A stretch of DNA of 64,000 bases from Enterobacter huaxiensis (GCF_003594935.2 NZ_CP043342.1:1-64000); one strand, 5' to 3'; positions 32,853-42,841 are shown, numbered from the stretch's first letter. Program-made: numbers and translations. The notes: generated by a model not told the origin, from the sequence alone.

Positions 32853-33332
32853 ATGTCAAATCCAGCCTATTTATTTTTAACAGATGAAAATGGTTCTCCC
32901 ATGATTGGCCCTTGCGTTGTGTTAGGGCGTGAAGGTGCAATTGAACTCAAATCATTCACTCATAATGTCAACATCCCAGTCGACGGGAATACCGGGAAAT
33001 TGACGGGCACGCGTATACATATGCCCATCATGTTTCAGAAAGAATTTGATCGTGTAACTCCGCTTCTCTTTCGCGCGCTGAGCACGGGAAGAACGCTCCA
33101 GTCAGCCACCATTAAGATGTATCAGATTAATGAGGCGGGTTTCGAACAGGAATATTTTAATATCCTCCTGGAAAATGTGAAAATAACTTCAATCACACCA
33201 GACCTGTATCCCGGCGCAAACACCGGAACACACCTTGAAACGGTTCTCATACGCTACGAGAAAATCACCTGGAAGCATTGCGACGGCAATGTCATCTATA
33301 GTGATTCCTGGAATGAGCGAGCAACGTACTGA
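32853..33332 (+). CDS. hcp: Orphan Hcp, type VI secretion tube protein
   Basis: Hcp hexamers stack to form the T6SS inner tube and can carry small effectors in their lumen. The 159-residue protein has the Hcp1-family pattern: MSNPAYLFLTDENGSP, the REGAIELKSFTHNVNIPVDG loop region, HMPIMFQKEFDRVTPLL, and the C-terminal ITWKHCDGNVIYSDSW. No other T6SS structural gene (tssB, tssC, clpV, vgrG) is in the window, so it is an auxiliary copy relying on a machine encoded elsewhere. It starts 21 bases after the small membrane protein gene. Confidence 0.93.
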   Translation: MSNPAYLFLTDENGSPMIGPCVVLGREGAIELKSFTHNVNIPVDGNTGKLTGTRIHMPIMFQKEFDRVTPLLFRALSTGRTLQSATIKMYQINEAGFEQEYFNILLENVKITSITPDLYPGANTGTHLETVLIRYEKITWKHCDGNVIYSDSWNERATY

Positions 33333-33439
33333 AACGTGATCTCTGACGCATTTTTACTCAGATGAAAATATTTCCATTGTCACGCCCGAAAACCTGTGTT
33401 TGTATAAATTCAATCAATGATTCCAAACACAGGTCCCCA

Positions 33440-33538
33440 ATGACTTCATCCATCTTCACTTCGACCCTACTAAAAACTGCGCAACCTGCCGCAGTGGTCG
33501 TCGTGCGTGTGGTGGTGGTCGTCGGCAATGCGCCGTAG
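33440..33538 (+). CDS. ivbL: ilvBN operon leader peptide IvbL
   Basis: A 32-residue peptide, MTSSIFTSTLLKTAQPAA followed by VVVVRVVVVVGNAP, is rich in valine. Ribosome stalling at the Val (and Leu) codons when these amino acids are scarce allows ilvBN expression through attenuation. Its length and C-terminal run match E. coli IvbL. Confidence 0.95.
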   Translation: MTSSIFTSTLLKTAQPAAVVVVRVVVVVGNAP

Positions 33539-33561
33539 GGACTGGATCAACACACGAATCC

Positions 33562-33595
33562 AAAACCCCGCCGGCGCAAACCGGGCGGGGTTTTT
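33562..33595 (+). terminator. ilvBN attenuator terminator
   Basis: A GC-rich stem AACCCCGCCGG (33564-33574) / CCGGGCGGGGTT (33581-33592), with one bulged G, is followed by five T residues. It lies between the leader peptide and ilvB, so it is the regulated attenuator. Confidence 0.92.
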
Positions 33596-33644
33596 CGTTT
33601 AGACCCTCCCCCGGAAAGCTGGCTCAGAAGAAAAGGACTGGAGC

Positions 33645-35333
33645 ATGGCAAGTTCGGGCATAACATCCTCAAAGACGCGCTTTACGGGCGCGCAGTTAAT
33701 CGTTCACTTACTGGAACGACAGGGCATTACCATCGTTGCGGGCATCCCGGGCGGCACGGTTCTTCCGCTGTACGATGCGTTAAGCCAAAGCACGCAAATC
33801 CGGCACGTGCTGGCGCGCCACGAGCAGGGGGCAGGATTTATCGCTCAGGGCATGGCGCGTACGCAGGGCAAACCGGCGGTCTGTATGGCCTGCAGCGGCC
33901 CGGGCGCAACCAACCTGGTAACCGCCATCGCCGACGCGCGTCTCGACTCGATTCCGCTGATCTGCATTACCGGGCAGGTACCGTCCTCAATGATCGGTAC
34001 CGATGCGTTCCAGGAAGTGGACACCTACGGCATCTCTATCCCCATCACCAAGCATAACTATTTAGTTCGCGATATCAGCGAGCTGCCTCAGGTTATCAGC
34101 GATGCGTTCCGCATTGCGCAGTCCGGCCGCCCGGGCCCGGTGTGGATAGACATTCCTAAGGATGTCCAGACCGCAGAGATCGAGATCGACGTGCTGCCGG
34201 AGCCGGGCGACCGTTCCCCCGCGCCGGAATTCAGCGCTGAGAGCGTGCGCGACGCCGCCGCCATGATTAACGCCGCCAAACGCCCGGTGCTCTATCTGGG
34301 CGGCGGAGCGATTAACGCCGCGGATGAAATCCGTCAGTTTGCCGAAAAAGCCAACCTGCCGACCACCATGACCCTGATGGCGCTGGGCATGCTGCCCAAA
34401 GCGCACCCATTGTCATTAGGTATGCTGGGCATGCACGGCGCGCGCAGCACTAACTTTATTCTGCAAGAAGCTGATTTGCTGATTGTTATGGGCGCGCGTT
34501 TTGATGACCGGGCGATTGGCAAAACCGAGCAGTTCTGCCCGAACGCGAAGATCATTCACGTGGATATCGACCGCGCCGAGCTGGGTAAAATCAAACAGCC
34601 GCACGTGGCGATTCAGGGCGACGTGGCTGAAGTGCTGGCACAGCTGATCCCACAAACTGACGCAGCCGAGCGCGCCGACTGGCGTCAGCTGGTGGCGGAT
34701 CTGCAGCGCGAGTTCCCGGGCGCCATTCCAACCGAAGGCGACCCGCTGTGCCACTACGGGCTGATCAACGCCGTGGCCGCCTGCGTGGACGACAGCGCAA
34801 TTATCACCACCGACGTGGGCCAGCATCAGATGTGGACAGCCCAGGCCTACCCGCTGAACCGTCCGCGCCAGTGGCTGACCTCCGGCGGTCTGGGAACCAT
34901 GGGCTTCGGCCTGCCTGCAGCAGTTGGTGCGGCGCTGGCGAACCCGGACCGCAAGGTCATCTGTTTCTCCGGCGACGGCAGCCTGATGATGAACATTCAG
35001 GAAATGGCGACCGCGGCCGAAAACCAGCTGGACGTGAAAATCATCCTGATGAACAACGAGGCGCTGGGTCTGGTGCACCAGCAGCAGAGCCTGTTCTACA
35101 AGCAGGGCGTGTTTGCGGCGACCTATCCGGGGATGATTAACTTTATGCAGATCGCCGCCGGTTTTGGCCTGCACACCTGCGATCTGAATGCGGAAGAAGA
35201 CGCCCACGCGGCGCTGCAGGCGGCGATTTCTCGCCCCGGCCCGGCGCTGATCCACGTGCGTATCGACCCTGAACAAAAAGTGTATCCGATGGTGCCGCCG
35301 GGAGCGGCAAATACTGAGATGGTGGGGGAATAA
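33645..35333 (+). CDS. ilvB: Acetolactate synthase I large subunit IlvB
   Basis: IlvB is the catalytic subunit of the ThDP- and FAD-dependent acetohydroxyacid synthase I, which starts valine, leucine and isoleucine synthesis. It is 562 residues, the E. coli length. The catalytic Glu60 lies in ARHEQGAGFIAQG, and the ThDP-binding motif GDGSLMMNIQEMATA...NN is near residue 445. The start has a GGACTGGAG ribosome-binding region. It is cotranscribed with ilvN, under valine/leucine attenuation. Confidence 0.98.
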   Translation: MASSGITSSKTRFTGAQLIVHLLERQGITIVAGIPGGTVLPLYDALSQSTQIRHVLARHEQGAGFIAQGMARTQGKPAVCMACSGPGATNLVTAIADARLDSIPLICITGQVPSSMIGTDAFQEVDTYGISIPITKHNYLVRDISELPQVISDAFRIAQSGRPGPVWIDIPKDVQTAEIEIDVLPEPGDRSPAPEFSAESVRDAAAMINAAKRPVLYLGGGAINAADEIRQFAEKANLPTTMTLMALGMLPKAHPLSLGMLGMHGARSTNFILQEADLLIVMGARFDDRAIGKTEQFCPNAKIIHVDIDRAELGKIKQPHVAIQGDVAEVLAQLIPQTDAAERADWRQLVADLQREFPGAIPTEGDPLCHYGLINAVAACVDDSAIITTDVGQHQMWTAQAYPLNRPRQWLTSGGLGTMGFGLPAAVGAALANPDRKVICFSGDGSLMMNIQEMATAAENQLDVKIILMNNEALGLVHQQQSLFYKQGVFAATYPGMINFMQIAAGFGLHTCDLNAEEDAHAALQAAISRPGPALIHVRIDPEQKVYPMVPPGAANTEMVGE

Positions 35334-35336
35334 GCC

Positions 35337-35624
35337 ATGCAGAAACAATGTGATAACGTCATTCTGGAACTCACCGTCCGCAACCACCCTGGCGTCATGA
35401 CCCACGTCTGCGGGCTCTTCGCCCGCCGGGCGTTTAACGTTGAAGGCATTCTCTGCCTGCCGATTCAGGGCAGCGAGCACAGCCGCATCTGGCTGCTGGT
35501 CAACGACGATCAGCGGCTGGAGCAGATGATGGCGCAGATCGACAAGCTGGAAGACGTCACCAAAGTGGCGCGCAACCAGTCCGATCCCACCATGTTTAAC
35601 AAAATTGCGGTGTTTTTCGAGTAA
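35337..35624 (+). CDS. ilvN: Acetolactate synthase I small subunit IlvN
   Basis: IlvN is the regulatory ACT-domain subunit that activates IlvB and mediates valine feedback inhibition. The 95-residue protein has the ACT motif [28 protein letters not shown] at its N terminus (about 10-37). It begins 3 bases after the ilvB stop. Confidence 0.97.
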   Translation: MQKQCDNVILELTVRNHPGVMTHVCGLFARRAFNVEGILCLPIQGSEHSRIWLLVNDDQRLEQMMAQIDKLEDVTKVARNQSDPTMFNKIAVFFE

Positions 35625-35647
35625 ATCCCTTAAGGTTAAAGGCTTTT

Positions 35648-35725
35648 GCCGGATGGCGCTGCGCTTATCCGGCCTACAAGGACTTTACTCGTAGGCCGGA
35701 TAAGGCGTTTACGCCGCCATCCGGC
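35648..35725. repeat. BIME: two inverted REP units between ilvN and uhpA
   Basis: One REP unit (35648-35677: GCCGGATGGCGCTGCGCTTA then TCCGGCCTAC) faces a second in the opposite orientation (35691-35725: GTAGGCCGGATAAGGCGTTT then the GCCGCCATCCGGC arm). The pair separates the ilv and uhp operons and may act in mRNA 3' end protection or gyrase binding. Confidence 0.9.
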
Positions 35726-35749
35726 GTGTTCACGCATCAGGATCAAACC

Positions 35750-36343
35750 ATGACCACCATCGCTCTCATCGACGACCACCTTATCGTCCGCTCCGGATTC
35801 GCCCAGCTTTTAAACCTCGAACCGGATTTTCAGGTCGTGGCCGAGTTTGGCTCCGGTCGCGAGGCGCTGGCGGGCCTGCCGGGGCGCGGGGTGCAGGTCT
35901 GTATCTGCGACATCTCGATGCCGGATCTCTCCGGGCTGGAGCTGCTAAGCCAGCTGCCGAAAGGGATGTCGACGATCATGCTGTCGGTGCACGACAGCCC
36001 GGCGCTGGTCGAGCAGGCGCTCAACGCGGGCGCGCGCGGGTTCCTCTCTAAACGCTGTAGCCCTGACGAGCTGATCGCCGCCGTGCGCACCGTCTCCACC
36101 GGCGGCTGCTATTTAACGCCGGATATCGCCATCAAGCTGGCGGCTGGACGCCAGGATCCGCTCACCCGGCGCGAGCGTCAGGTTGCGGAAAAACTCGCGC
36201 AGGGCATGTCGGTGAAAGAGATTGCCGCGGAGCTGGATCTGTCCCCGAAAACCGTACACGTTCATCGCGCCAACCTGATGGAAAAACTCAACGTCAGCAA
36301 CGACGTTGAGCTGGCGCGCCGCATGTTCGACAGCTGGCAATGA
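35750..36343 (+). CDS. uhpA: Response regulator UhpA
   Basis: UhpA activates uhpT when phosphorylated by UhpB. The start at 35750 ([21 protein letters not shown]) gives 197 residues. The receiver domain has Asp54 in [10 protein letters not shown] and Lys in FLSKRC. The C-terminal LuxR-type helix-turn-helix is [32 protein letters not shown] (split motif, about residues 135-170). Earlier in-frame codons lie in the REP element and are excluded. It overlaps uhpB by 4 bases. Confidence 0.97.
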   Translation: MTTIALIDDHLIVRSGFAQLLNLEPDFQVVAEFGSGREALAGLPGRGVQVCICDISMPDLSGLELLSQLPKGMSTIMLSVHDSPALVEQALNAGARGFLSKRCSPDELIAAVRTVSTGGCYLTPDIAIKLAAGRQDPLTRRERQVAEKLAQGMSVKEIAAELDLSPKTVHVHRANLMEKLNVSNDVELARRMFDSWQ

Positions 36344-37845
36344 GTTCCGCTTTATCGCGGCCGATCGCCGTCGTCGCCAGCTTTTTTATCTTCTCCGCCG
36401 CATGGTTCTGCCTGTGGAGCATCAGCCTGCACCTGGTGGAACGCCCCGAGCTGGCGGTGCTGCTGTTCCCCTTCGGCCTGCGTCTGGGGTTAATGCTCCA
36501 GTGCCCGCGAGGCTACTGGCCCGTTTTGCTCGGCGCAGAGTGGCTGATGCTGGTCTGGCTGGCGCAGGAAGTCGCCCTCGCGCATCTGCCCTTATTGATG
36601 ACCGGAAGCCTGCTCACGCTTCTCCCGGTTGCGCTGATTTCCCGCTACCGCCACCAGCGCGACTGGCGCACGCTGCTGCGTCAGGGGGCGGCGCTGATTG
36701 CCGCCGCGCTGCTGCAGTCGCTTCCGTGGGTCGGCGAGAAGGAGATGCTTAACGCCCTGCTGCTGACCCTCACCGGCGGCCTGACGCTGGCCCCGACCTG
36801 CCTCGTGATCTGGCACTACCTCACCAGCACCGTCTGGCAGCCGCTCGGCCCGGCGCTGGTTTCCCAACCGGTGAACTGGCGCGCCCGGCACCTCGTCTGG
36901 TATCTGCTGCTGTTTGTGGTGAGCCTGTGGCTTCAGCTGGGTTTACCTGCCGAGCTTTCACGCTTCACGCCGTTTTGTCTGGCATTACCGATCATCGCGC
37001 TGGCCTGGCACTACGGCTGGCAGGGGGCGCTGATCGCCACGCTGATGAACGCCATCGCGCTCATTGCCAGCCAAACCTGGCACGATCATCCGGTGGATCT
37101 GCTGCTTTCCCTGCTGGCCCAGAGCCTGACCGGGCTGCTGCTCGGCGCGGGCATACAGCGCCTGCGCGAGCTGAACCAGTCCCTGCAAACCGAGCTGGCG
37201 CGCAACCGCCGTCTGGCGGAGCGCCTGCTGGAGACCGAAGAGAGCGTGCGGCAGGAGGTCGCCCGCGAGCTGCACGACGATATCGGCCAGACCATCACCG
37301 CTATCCGCACCCAGGCGGGCATTGTCCAGCGCCTGGCGGCGGAAAACGCGAGCGTGAAGCAGGGCGGGGCGCATATCGAACAGCTTTCGCTGGGGGTTTA
37401 TGATTCCGTTCGCCGCCTGTTAGGACGGCTGCGCCCGCGCCAGCTTGACGACCTCTCGCTTGAGCAGGCGGTGCGCTCCCTGATGCGCGAGATGGAGCTG
37501 GAAAGCTGCGGAATTGTCAGCCATCTCGACTGGCGTATTAACGAGCCTGCGCTGAGCGAAGGCCAGCGCGTGACGCTGTTCCGCGTCTGTCAGGAGGGGC
37601 TGAACAACATCGTCAAGCACGCCAGCGCCAGCGCGGTCACCATCCAGGGCTGGCAGCAGGACGACAGCCTGAAGCTGGTGATTGAGGATGACGGCTGCGG
37701 CCTGCCGCCGGGTTCCGGCCATCAGGGCTTTGGCCTGGCGGGCATGCGCGAGCGCGTGAAGGCGCTCGGCGGCACGCTGAGCATCTCCTGCACCCACGGA
37801 ACGCGCGTCAGCGTCAGCCTGCCGCTACGGAGTTACCATGTTTAA
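36340..37845 (+). CDS. uhpB: Sensor histidine kinase UhpB
   Basis: UhpB phosphorylates UhpA upon a signal from UhpC. The 501-residue protein has an N-terminal membrane region of about eight helices (MASE1-like, to about residue 275), a coiled-coil linker, the DesK-type H-box [15 protein letters not shown] (phospho-His about residue 312) and a HATPase domain with the N-box GLNNIVKHA and G-boxes DDGCGLPPG and [11 protein letters not shown]. It overlaps uhpA by 4 and uhpC by 8 bases. Confidence 0.97.
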   Translation: MSSALSRPIAVVASFFIFSAAWFCLWSISLHLVERPELAVLLFPFGLRLGLMLQCPRGYWPVLLGAEWLMLVWLAQEVALAHLPLLMTGSLLTLLPVALISRYRHQRDWRTLLRQGAALIAAALLQSLPWVGEKEMLNALLLTLTGGLTLAPTCLVIWHYLTSTVWQPLGPALVSQPVNWRARHLVWYLLLFVVSLWLQLGLPAELSRFTPFCLALPIIALAWHYGWQGALIATLMNAIALIASQTWHDHPVDLLLSLLAQSLTGLLLGAGIQRLRELNQSLQTELARNRRLAERLLETEESVRQEVARELHDDIGQTITAIRTQAGIVQRLAAENASVKQGGAHIEQLSLGVYDSVRRLLGRLRPRQLDDLSLEQAVRSLMREMELESCGIVSHLDWRINEPALSEGQRVTLFRVCQEGLNNIVKHASASAVTIQGWQQDDSLKLVIEDDGCGLPPGSGHQGFGLAGMRERVKALGGTLSISCTHGTRVSVSLPLRSYHV

Positions 37846-39157
37846 AATCCCTGCCAGCGCCGCGCCGATAGGCAACAAAGCGGAAATCGACGCTCGTTAC
37901 CGCTACTGGCGTCGCCATATCCTGATTACCATCTGGCTCGGCTACGCGCTGTTCTACTTCACCCGCAAAAGCTTCAACGCCGCCGCGCCGGAAATCCTCG
38001 CCAGCGGCGTGATGACGCGCACCGATATCGGCCTGCTGGCGACGCTGTTTTACATCACCTACGGCCTGTCGAAGTTCTTCTCCGGCATCGTCAGCGACCG
38101 CTCCAACGCGCGCTATTTTATGGGCGTTGGGCTGATCGCCACCGGCGTGGTGAACATCCTGTTTGGTTTCTCTACCTCGCTGTGGGCCTTTGCCCTGCTG
38201 TGGGCGCTGAACGCCTTTTTCCAGGGCTGGGGCGCGCCGGTCTGCGCCCGCCTGCTCACCGCCTGGTATTCGCGCAACGAGCGCGGCGGCTGGTGGGCAA
38301 TCTGGAACACCGCGCATAACGTCGGCGGGGCGCTGATCCCGATGGTGGTGGGTGCCGCGGCGCTGCACTACGGCTGGCGCGCGGGGATGATGATTGCCGG
38401 TGGCCTCGCGATTGTCGCCGGGCTGTACCTCTGCTGGCGCCTGCGCGACAGACCGCAAACCGTCGGCCTGCCTCCGGTGGGCGACTGGCGGCACGACGAG
38501 ATGGAGATTGCCCAGCAGCAGGAGGGCGCGGGGCTGACCCGCAGGGAGATCCTCACCAAATACGTGCTGAAAAACCCGTACATCTGGCTGCTGTCGCTCT
38601 GCTACGTGCTGGTCTACGTGGTGCGCGCGGCGATCAACGACTGGGGCAATCTGTACATGTCCGAGACGCTCGGCGTGGACCTGGTGACCGCTAACTCGGC
38701 GGTGACGATGTTCGAGCTGGGCGGGTTTATCGGCGCGCTGGTGGCGGGCTGGGGATCGGACAAGCTGTTCAACGGCAACCGCGGCCCGATGAACCTGATC
38801 TTCGCCGCCGGGATTTTGCTCTCCGTCGGCTCGCTGTGGCTGATGCCGTTTGCCAGCTACGTGATGCAGGCGGCGTGCTTCTTCACCATCGGCTTCTTCG
38901 TCTTTGGCCCGCAGATGCTGATCGGCATGGCGGCGGCGGAGTGTTCCCACAAAGAGGCGGCAGGCGCGGCGACGGGCTTTGTCGGGCTGTTTGCCTACCT
39001 CGGCGCTTCGCTCTCCGGCTGGCCGCTGGCGCGGGTGATCGACGTCTGGCACTGGAGCGGGTTCTTCGCGGTGATCGCCATCGCGGCGGGGATTTCCGCC
39101 CTGCTGCTGCTGCCGTTTTTGAACGCGCAGTCTCCGCGCGAGGTGAACGAAGCGTGA
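37838..39157 (+). CDS. uhpC: Glucose-6-phosphate sensor UhpC (MFS)
   Basis: UhpC is a transporter-like receptor that binds external glucose 6-phosphate and activates UhpB. The 439-residue protein has twelve membrane helices and the organophosphate:phosphate antiporter signature ([35 protein letters not shown]). It is closely related to UhpT. It overlaps uhpB, completing the uhpABC signalling operon. Confidence 0.97.
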   Translation: MFKIPASAAPIGNKAEIDARYRYWRRHILITIWLGYALFYFTRKSFNAAAPEILASGVMTRTDIGLLATLFYITYGLSKFFSGIVSDRSNARYFMGVGLIATGVVNILFGFSTSLWAFALLWALNAFFQGWGAPVCARLLTAWYSRNERGGWWAIWNTAHNVGGALIPMVVGAAALHYGWRAGMMIAGGLAIVAGLYLCWRLRDRPQTVGLPPVGDWRHDEMEIAQQQEGAGLTRREILTKYVLKNPYIWLLSLCYVLVYVVRAAINDWGNLYMSETLGVDLVTANSAVTMFELGGFIGALVAGWGSDKLFNGNRGPMNLIFAAGILLSVGSLWLMPFASYVMQAACFFTIGFFVFGPQMLIGMAAAECSHKEAAGAATGFVGLFAYLGASLSGWPLARVIDVWHWSGFFAVIAIAAGISALLLLPFLNAQSPREVNEA

Positions 39158-39242
39158 TGCGCCTCACCTTTTCGCCCCGAGAGGGGGAAAACTAAGAAAT
39201 TTTCCCGGTTTCACCTGGACGCTGTCTCAGGCATCTCTCCCG

Positions 39243-39272
39243 GCTGATTTTTACAATGCTGCAAAAATCAGC
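39243..39272 (+). promoter_or_regulatory. Inverted repeat in the uhpT promoter/leader
   Basis: A 10-bp perfect inverted repeat, GCTGATTTTT (39243-39252) / AAAAATCAGC (39263-39272), encloses TACAAT (39252-39257), which is a good -10 hexamer for uhpT. The repeat therefore overlaps the promoter. The 132-base uhpC-uhpT gap also must contain the UhpA sites known from E. coli, perhaps in the CTGGACGCTG / CAGGCATCTC region, but I cannot place them surely. Confidence 0.55.
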
Positions 39273-39289
39273 TCAGGAGTAACTCAGTC

Positions 39290-40687
39290 ATGCTGGCCTT
39301 CTTAAATCAGGTGCGCAAGCCGACCCTGGATCTGCCGCTCGACGTGCGGCGCAAGATGTGGTTCAAACCGTTCATGCAGTCCTATCTGGTGGTCTTCATC
39401 GGCTACCTGACCATGTACCTGATCCGCAAAAACTTTAACATCGCGCAGAACGACATGATCTCAACCTACGGGCTGAGCATGACGCAGCTGGGGATGATTG
39501 GCCTGGGCTTCTCCATCACCTACGGCGTGGGGAAAACGCTGGTTTCCTACTACGCGGACGGCAAAAACACCAAGCAGTTCCTGCCGTTTATGCTGATCCT
39601 CTCCGCCATCTGTATGCTCGGCTTCAGCGCCAGCATGGGCACGGGCTCCGTCAGCCTGTTCATGATGATCGCCTTCTACGCCCTGAGCGGTTTCTTCCAG
39701 AGCACCGGCGGGTCGTGCAGCTACTCCACCATCACCAAATGGACCCCGCGCCGCAAGCGTGGTTCGTACCTCGGCATGTGGAACATCTCCCACAACCTCG
39801 GCGGTGCCGGTGCGGCCGGCGTGGCGCTGTTCGGCGCAAACTATCTGTTCGACGGCCACGTCATCGGCATGTTTATCTTCCCGTCGATTATCGCCCTGAT
39901 CGTCGGCTTTATCGGCCTGCGCTTTGGCAGCGACTCCCCGGAATCTTACGGCCTCGGCAAAGCCGAAGAGCTGTTCGGCGAGGAGATCAGCGAAGAGGAC
40001 AAAGAGACCGAAGAAAACGAGATGACCAAATGGCAGATCTTTGTTGAATACGTGCTGAAAAACAAAGTCATCTGGCTGCTCTGCTTCTCGAACATCTTCC
40101 TCTACGTGGTGCGTATCGGCATCGACCAGTGGTCAACCGTGTATGCCTTCCAGGAGCTGAAGCTTTCTAAGGAAGTGGCCATTCAGGGCTTCACCCTGTT
40201 CGAAGTGGGCGCGCTGGTCGGCACGCTGCTGTGGGGCTGGCTCTCTGACCTCGCCAACGGCCGTCGCGCGCTGGTGGCCTGCGTCGCGCTGGCGCTGATT
40301 ATCGCCACGCTCGGCGTCTACCAGCACGCCAGCAACCAGTACGTTTACCTGGCGTCCCTGTTCGCGCTCGGCTTCCTGGTGTTCGGCCCGCAGCTGCTGA
40401 TCGGCGTGGCGGCAGTCGGCTTCGTTCCGAAAAAAGCGATCGGCGCCGCCGATGGGATTAAGGGCACCTTCGCCTACCTGATCGGCGACAGCTTCGCCAA
40501 GCTGGGTCTGGGAATGATCGCCGACGGCACGCCGATTTTCGGCCTCACCGGCTGGGCGGGAACCTTCGCGGCGCTGGATGCGGCAGCGATCGGCTGTATC
40601 GTCCTGATGGCAATGGTCGCGGTGCTGGAAGAACGTAAAATCCGCCGTGAGAATCGTGCGCAGAAGCAGAAATTGAAAGCAGCCTGA
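39290..40687 (+). CDS. uhpT: Hexose-6-phosphate:phosphate antiporter UhpT
   Basis: UhpT imports glucose 6-phosphate and other hexose phosphates in exchange for phosphate, and is the entry route of fosfomycin. The 465-residue MFS protein (463 in E. coli) has the family start [21 protein letters not shown] and the conserved [15 protein letters not shown] segment with an essential Arg. It is preceded by its own promoter region and followed by a terminator. The reading frame is intact. Confidence 0.98.
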   Translation: MLAFLNQVRKPTLDLPLDVRRKMWFKPFMQSYLVVFIGYLTMYLIRKNFNIAQNDMISTYGLSMTQLGMIGLGFSITYGVGKTLVSYYADGKNTKQFLPFMLILSAICMLGFSASMGTGSVSLFMMIAFYALSGFFQSTGGSCSYSTITKWTPRRKRGSYLGMWNISHNLGGAGAAGVALFGANYLFDGHVIGMFIFPSIIALIVGFIGLRFGSDSPESYGLGKAEELFGEEISEEDKETEENEMTKWQIFVEYVLKNKVIWLLCFSNIFLYVVRIGIDQWSTVYAFQELKLSKEVAIQGFTLFEVGALVGTLLWGWLSDLANGRRALVACVALALIIATLGVYQHASNQYVYLASLFALGFLVFGPQLLIGVAAVGFVPKKAIGAADGIKGTFAYLIGDSFAKLGLGMIADGTPIFGLTGWAGTFAALDAAAIGCIVLMAMVAVLEERKIRRENRAQKQKLKAA

Positions 40688-40706
40688 GTGTGCAGGTGAC
40701 TTCTTT

Positions 40707-40731
40707 GCCCGGTGCTATGCCGGGCTTTTTT
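40707..40731 (+). terminator. Rho-independent terminator after uhpT
   Basis: A stem GCCCGG (40707-40712) / CCGGGC (40720-40725) with a 7-base loop is followed by six T residues, 20 bases after the uhpT stop. Confidence 0.88.
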
Positions 40732-40847
40732 ATTTTGCACGGCCTATCTTTACCCCGCTTTACACATCCGCCCCTCTCCATGCTCTACAGTTTTTTTGCT
40801 GCCGCCTTTCGTGCAGTCTTAGCCCCTTTTGCTAACGGAGAGCTTGC

Positions 40848-41852
40848 ATGTTGACCCGACGATTGTCCTGCCTGGCGCTGTTGATGGCGCTAGCCTCCCC
40901 CGCAATGGCCACAGATGCCCCCACCTACGGCGAGAAGCTGGAAGGTTTTGACTACGGCTGGCCGGTAAAACACTTTACCTTTACCTCGCAGAACCAGCCT
41001 CTGGATATGGCTTACCTGGACGTGAAGCCGGAAAAGCCCAACGGCCGCACCGTGGTGCTGATGCACGGTAAAAACTTCTGCGCCGGCACCTGGGACGACA
41101 CGATCCGCGCGCTTTCAGCCAGCGGGTATCGCGTAATCGCACCCGACCAGATCGGCTTCTGCAAATCCACCAAGCCAGAGCATTATCAGTACACCTTCCA
41201 GCAGCTGGCGGATAACACTCACGCGCTGCTGAAAACGCTGGACGTCGATCGCGTCACGGTTATCGGCCATTCGACCGGCGGCATGCTGGCGACCCGCTAT
41301 GCGCTGATGTGGCCGCAGCAGGTGGAGCAGCTGGTGATGGTGAACCCAATAGGGCTTGAAGACTGGAAAGCGCGCGGCGTGCCGCATATTACGGTCGACC
41401 AGTGGTACCAGCGCGAGCTGAAGGTCAGTGCCGACGGTGTTCGTCAGTACGAGAAAAACACCTACTACGCCGGGGAGTGGAAGCCGGAGTACGAGCGCTG
41501 GGTCACCATGCTTGCCGGGCTAAACAACGGGCCGGGCAAAGCGCGCGTGGCGTGGAACTCGGCGCTGCTCTACGACATGATTTATACCCAGCCGGTTGTC
41601 TATGAATTTAGCGAGCTGAAGATGCCGGTATTATTGATGATCGGCACGAAGGACAACACCGCCATCGGGAAAGATCTCGCCCCACCGGAGATCCGCAAGA
41701 CGCTCGGTAACTACGCGGTGCTGGGCAAAGAGACGGCGAAGCGCATTCCGCACGCGACACTGGTTGAATTTAACGACATGGGCCACGCGCCGCAGATGCA
41801 GGATCCTGCCCGCTTCCACGAGGCGCTGCTGAAAGGGCTTCAGGCGCGCTGA
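40848..41852 (+). CDS. Secreted alpha/beta hydrolase
   Basis: The 334-residue protein has a Sec signal peptide (MLTRRLSCLALLMALASPAMA, cleavage about residue 21) and an alpha/beta hydrolase fold. The oxyanion-side motif is LMHGKNFCAGTWD, the nucleophile Ser142 is in GHSTGG, the acid is in MIGTKDNTA, and the catalytic His is in NDMGHAPQ near the C terminus. It is therefore a periplasmic or exported esterase, lipase or epoxide/haloalkane-hydrolase-like enzyme with unknown substrate. It is convergent with a LysR gene, overlapping by 13 bases, which may regulate it. Confidence 0.9.
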   Translation: MLTRRLSCLALLMALASPAMATDAPTYGEKLEGFDYGWPVKHFTFTSQNQPLDMAYLDVKPEKPNGRTVVLMHGKNFCAGTWDDTIRALSASGYRVIAPDQIGFCKSTKPEHYQYTFQQLADNTHALLKTLDVDRVTVIGHSTGGMLATRYALMWPQQVEQLVMVNPIGLEDWKARGVPHITVDQWYQRELKVSADGVRQYEKNTYYAGEWKPEYERWVTMLAGLNNGPGKARVAWNSALLYDMIYTQPVVYEFSELKMPVLLMIGTKDNTAIGKDLAPPEIRKTLGNYAVLGKETAKRIPHATLVEFNDMGHAPQMQDPARFHEALLKGLQAR

Positions 41853-42742
41853 CTGGTCTCCAGCAACAGCCCGCGCAGCCACGCCTGCGCGAGGTTGCGG
41901 TGCGTTCTGCCGTGCCAGGCCATGCTTTTGGTAAAACCGGGCACGGGAACCGGCGTCTCGCAGACGGACATCCCCGTCTGCTTTTCCGCTATGCGTGATG
42001 GCACAACGGCAATCATATCGCTGAGGGCCAGCACGTCCGGCAGGACTAAAAAGTTACTCACCGATAATCCTACATGCCGCGTTCGGCCAGTCTTCTCCAG
42101 CGCGCCATCCGTTACGCCGCGAAAACCGTCGCCCTCGTAAGAGACCAGCACATGCTCCAGAGCGCAAAACCGGTCTAACGTCATAGGCTTTCCGGCATCC
42201 GGATGGTCGGCACGCATCATGCAAACGTACCGTTCATCATAAAGCGCCCGGCTGTGTAGCTCGTCAGGCGTGGTATGCGGGGTGATCAGCGCCACGTCGA
42301 CAGAGCCTTGTTCGAGCTGGCTGACCAGACGGTCGGATTCCACAGGCACCACGCGCACGCGAATACCCGGCGCCTGTACCTTAAGCGCAGCGATAAACGG
42401 CACGACGACCGCGCGCAGGGCGTAGTCGGTCGCGGCAAGCGTGAAGGTGAACGTTGCGGTGAGCGGATCAAAGGCGATCGGCTGAAGCAGCTCGTCGATA
42501 TCTGCCAGAATGCGTTTGACGGGAGCCGCCATCGCTTCCGCCCGGGTGGTAGGCACGATGCCGTGCGGCGCGCGGATAAACAGCGGATCTTCAAAGTAAT
42601 CCCGCAGGCGGTTAAGCATGCCGCTTACCGCTGGCTGGGTCAGGGCAAGACGCGCCGCCGCGCGGGTGACGCTGCGTTCGTCCAGCAGGGCATCCAGCGT
42701 TTTCAGCAGGTTAAGATCCAGCGTGCGCAGATCCGCTTTCAT
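41840..42742 (-). CDS. LysR-family transcriptional regulator
   Basis: The 300-residue protein has a LysR helix-turn-helix (SVTRAAARLALTQPAVSGMLNRLRDYFEDPLFI, about residues 24-56, motif description) and a substrate-binding domain of the NodD/NahR-like branch (DLNLLKTLDALLDERS start). It is divergent from yicN and convergent with the hydrolase gene. Its target cannot be decided from the sequence. Confidence 0.9.
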   Translation of the reverse strand: MKADLRTLDLNLLKTLDALLDERSVTRAAARLALTQPAVSGMLNRLRDYFEDPLFIRAPHGIVPTTRAEAMAAPVKRILADIDELLQPIAFDPLTATFTFTLAATDYALRAVVVPFIAALKVQAPGIRVRVVPVESDRLVSQLEQGSVDVALITPHTTPDELHSRALYDERYVCMMRADHPDAGKPMTLDRFCALEHVLVSYEGDGFRGVTDGALEKTGRTRHVGLSVSNFLVLPDVLALSDMIAVVPSRIAEKQTGMSVCETPVPVPGFTKSMAWHGRTHRNLAQAWLRGLLLETSQRA

Positions 42743-42841
42743 GACGTTTTTCCACCTCTTTTCCGTTTACTATTATGGCGCTGCCCGCTGTTGACGCGCT
42801 GCGTTTCCCGCTATGATGGGCGGCTAGTCTAAGGAGAACGC

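Noticed and set aside
37814..39052. 412-codon minus-strand frame opposite uhpC
   Set aside because: Antisense shadow; charged, repetitive composition and no homologue recognised.
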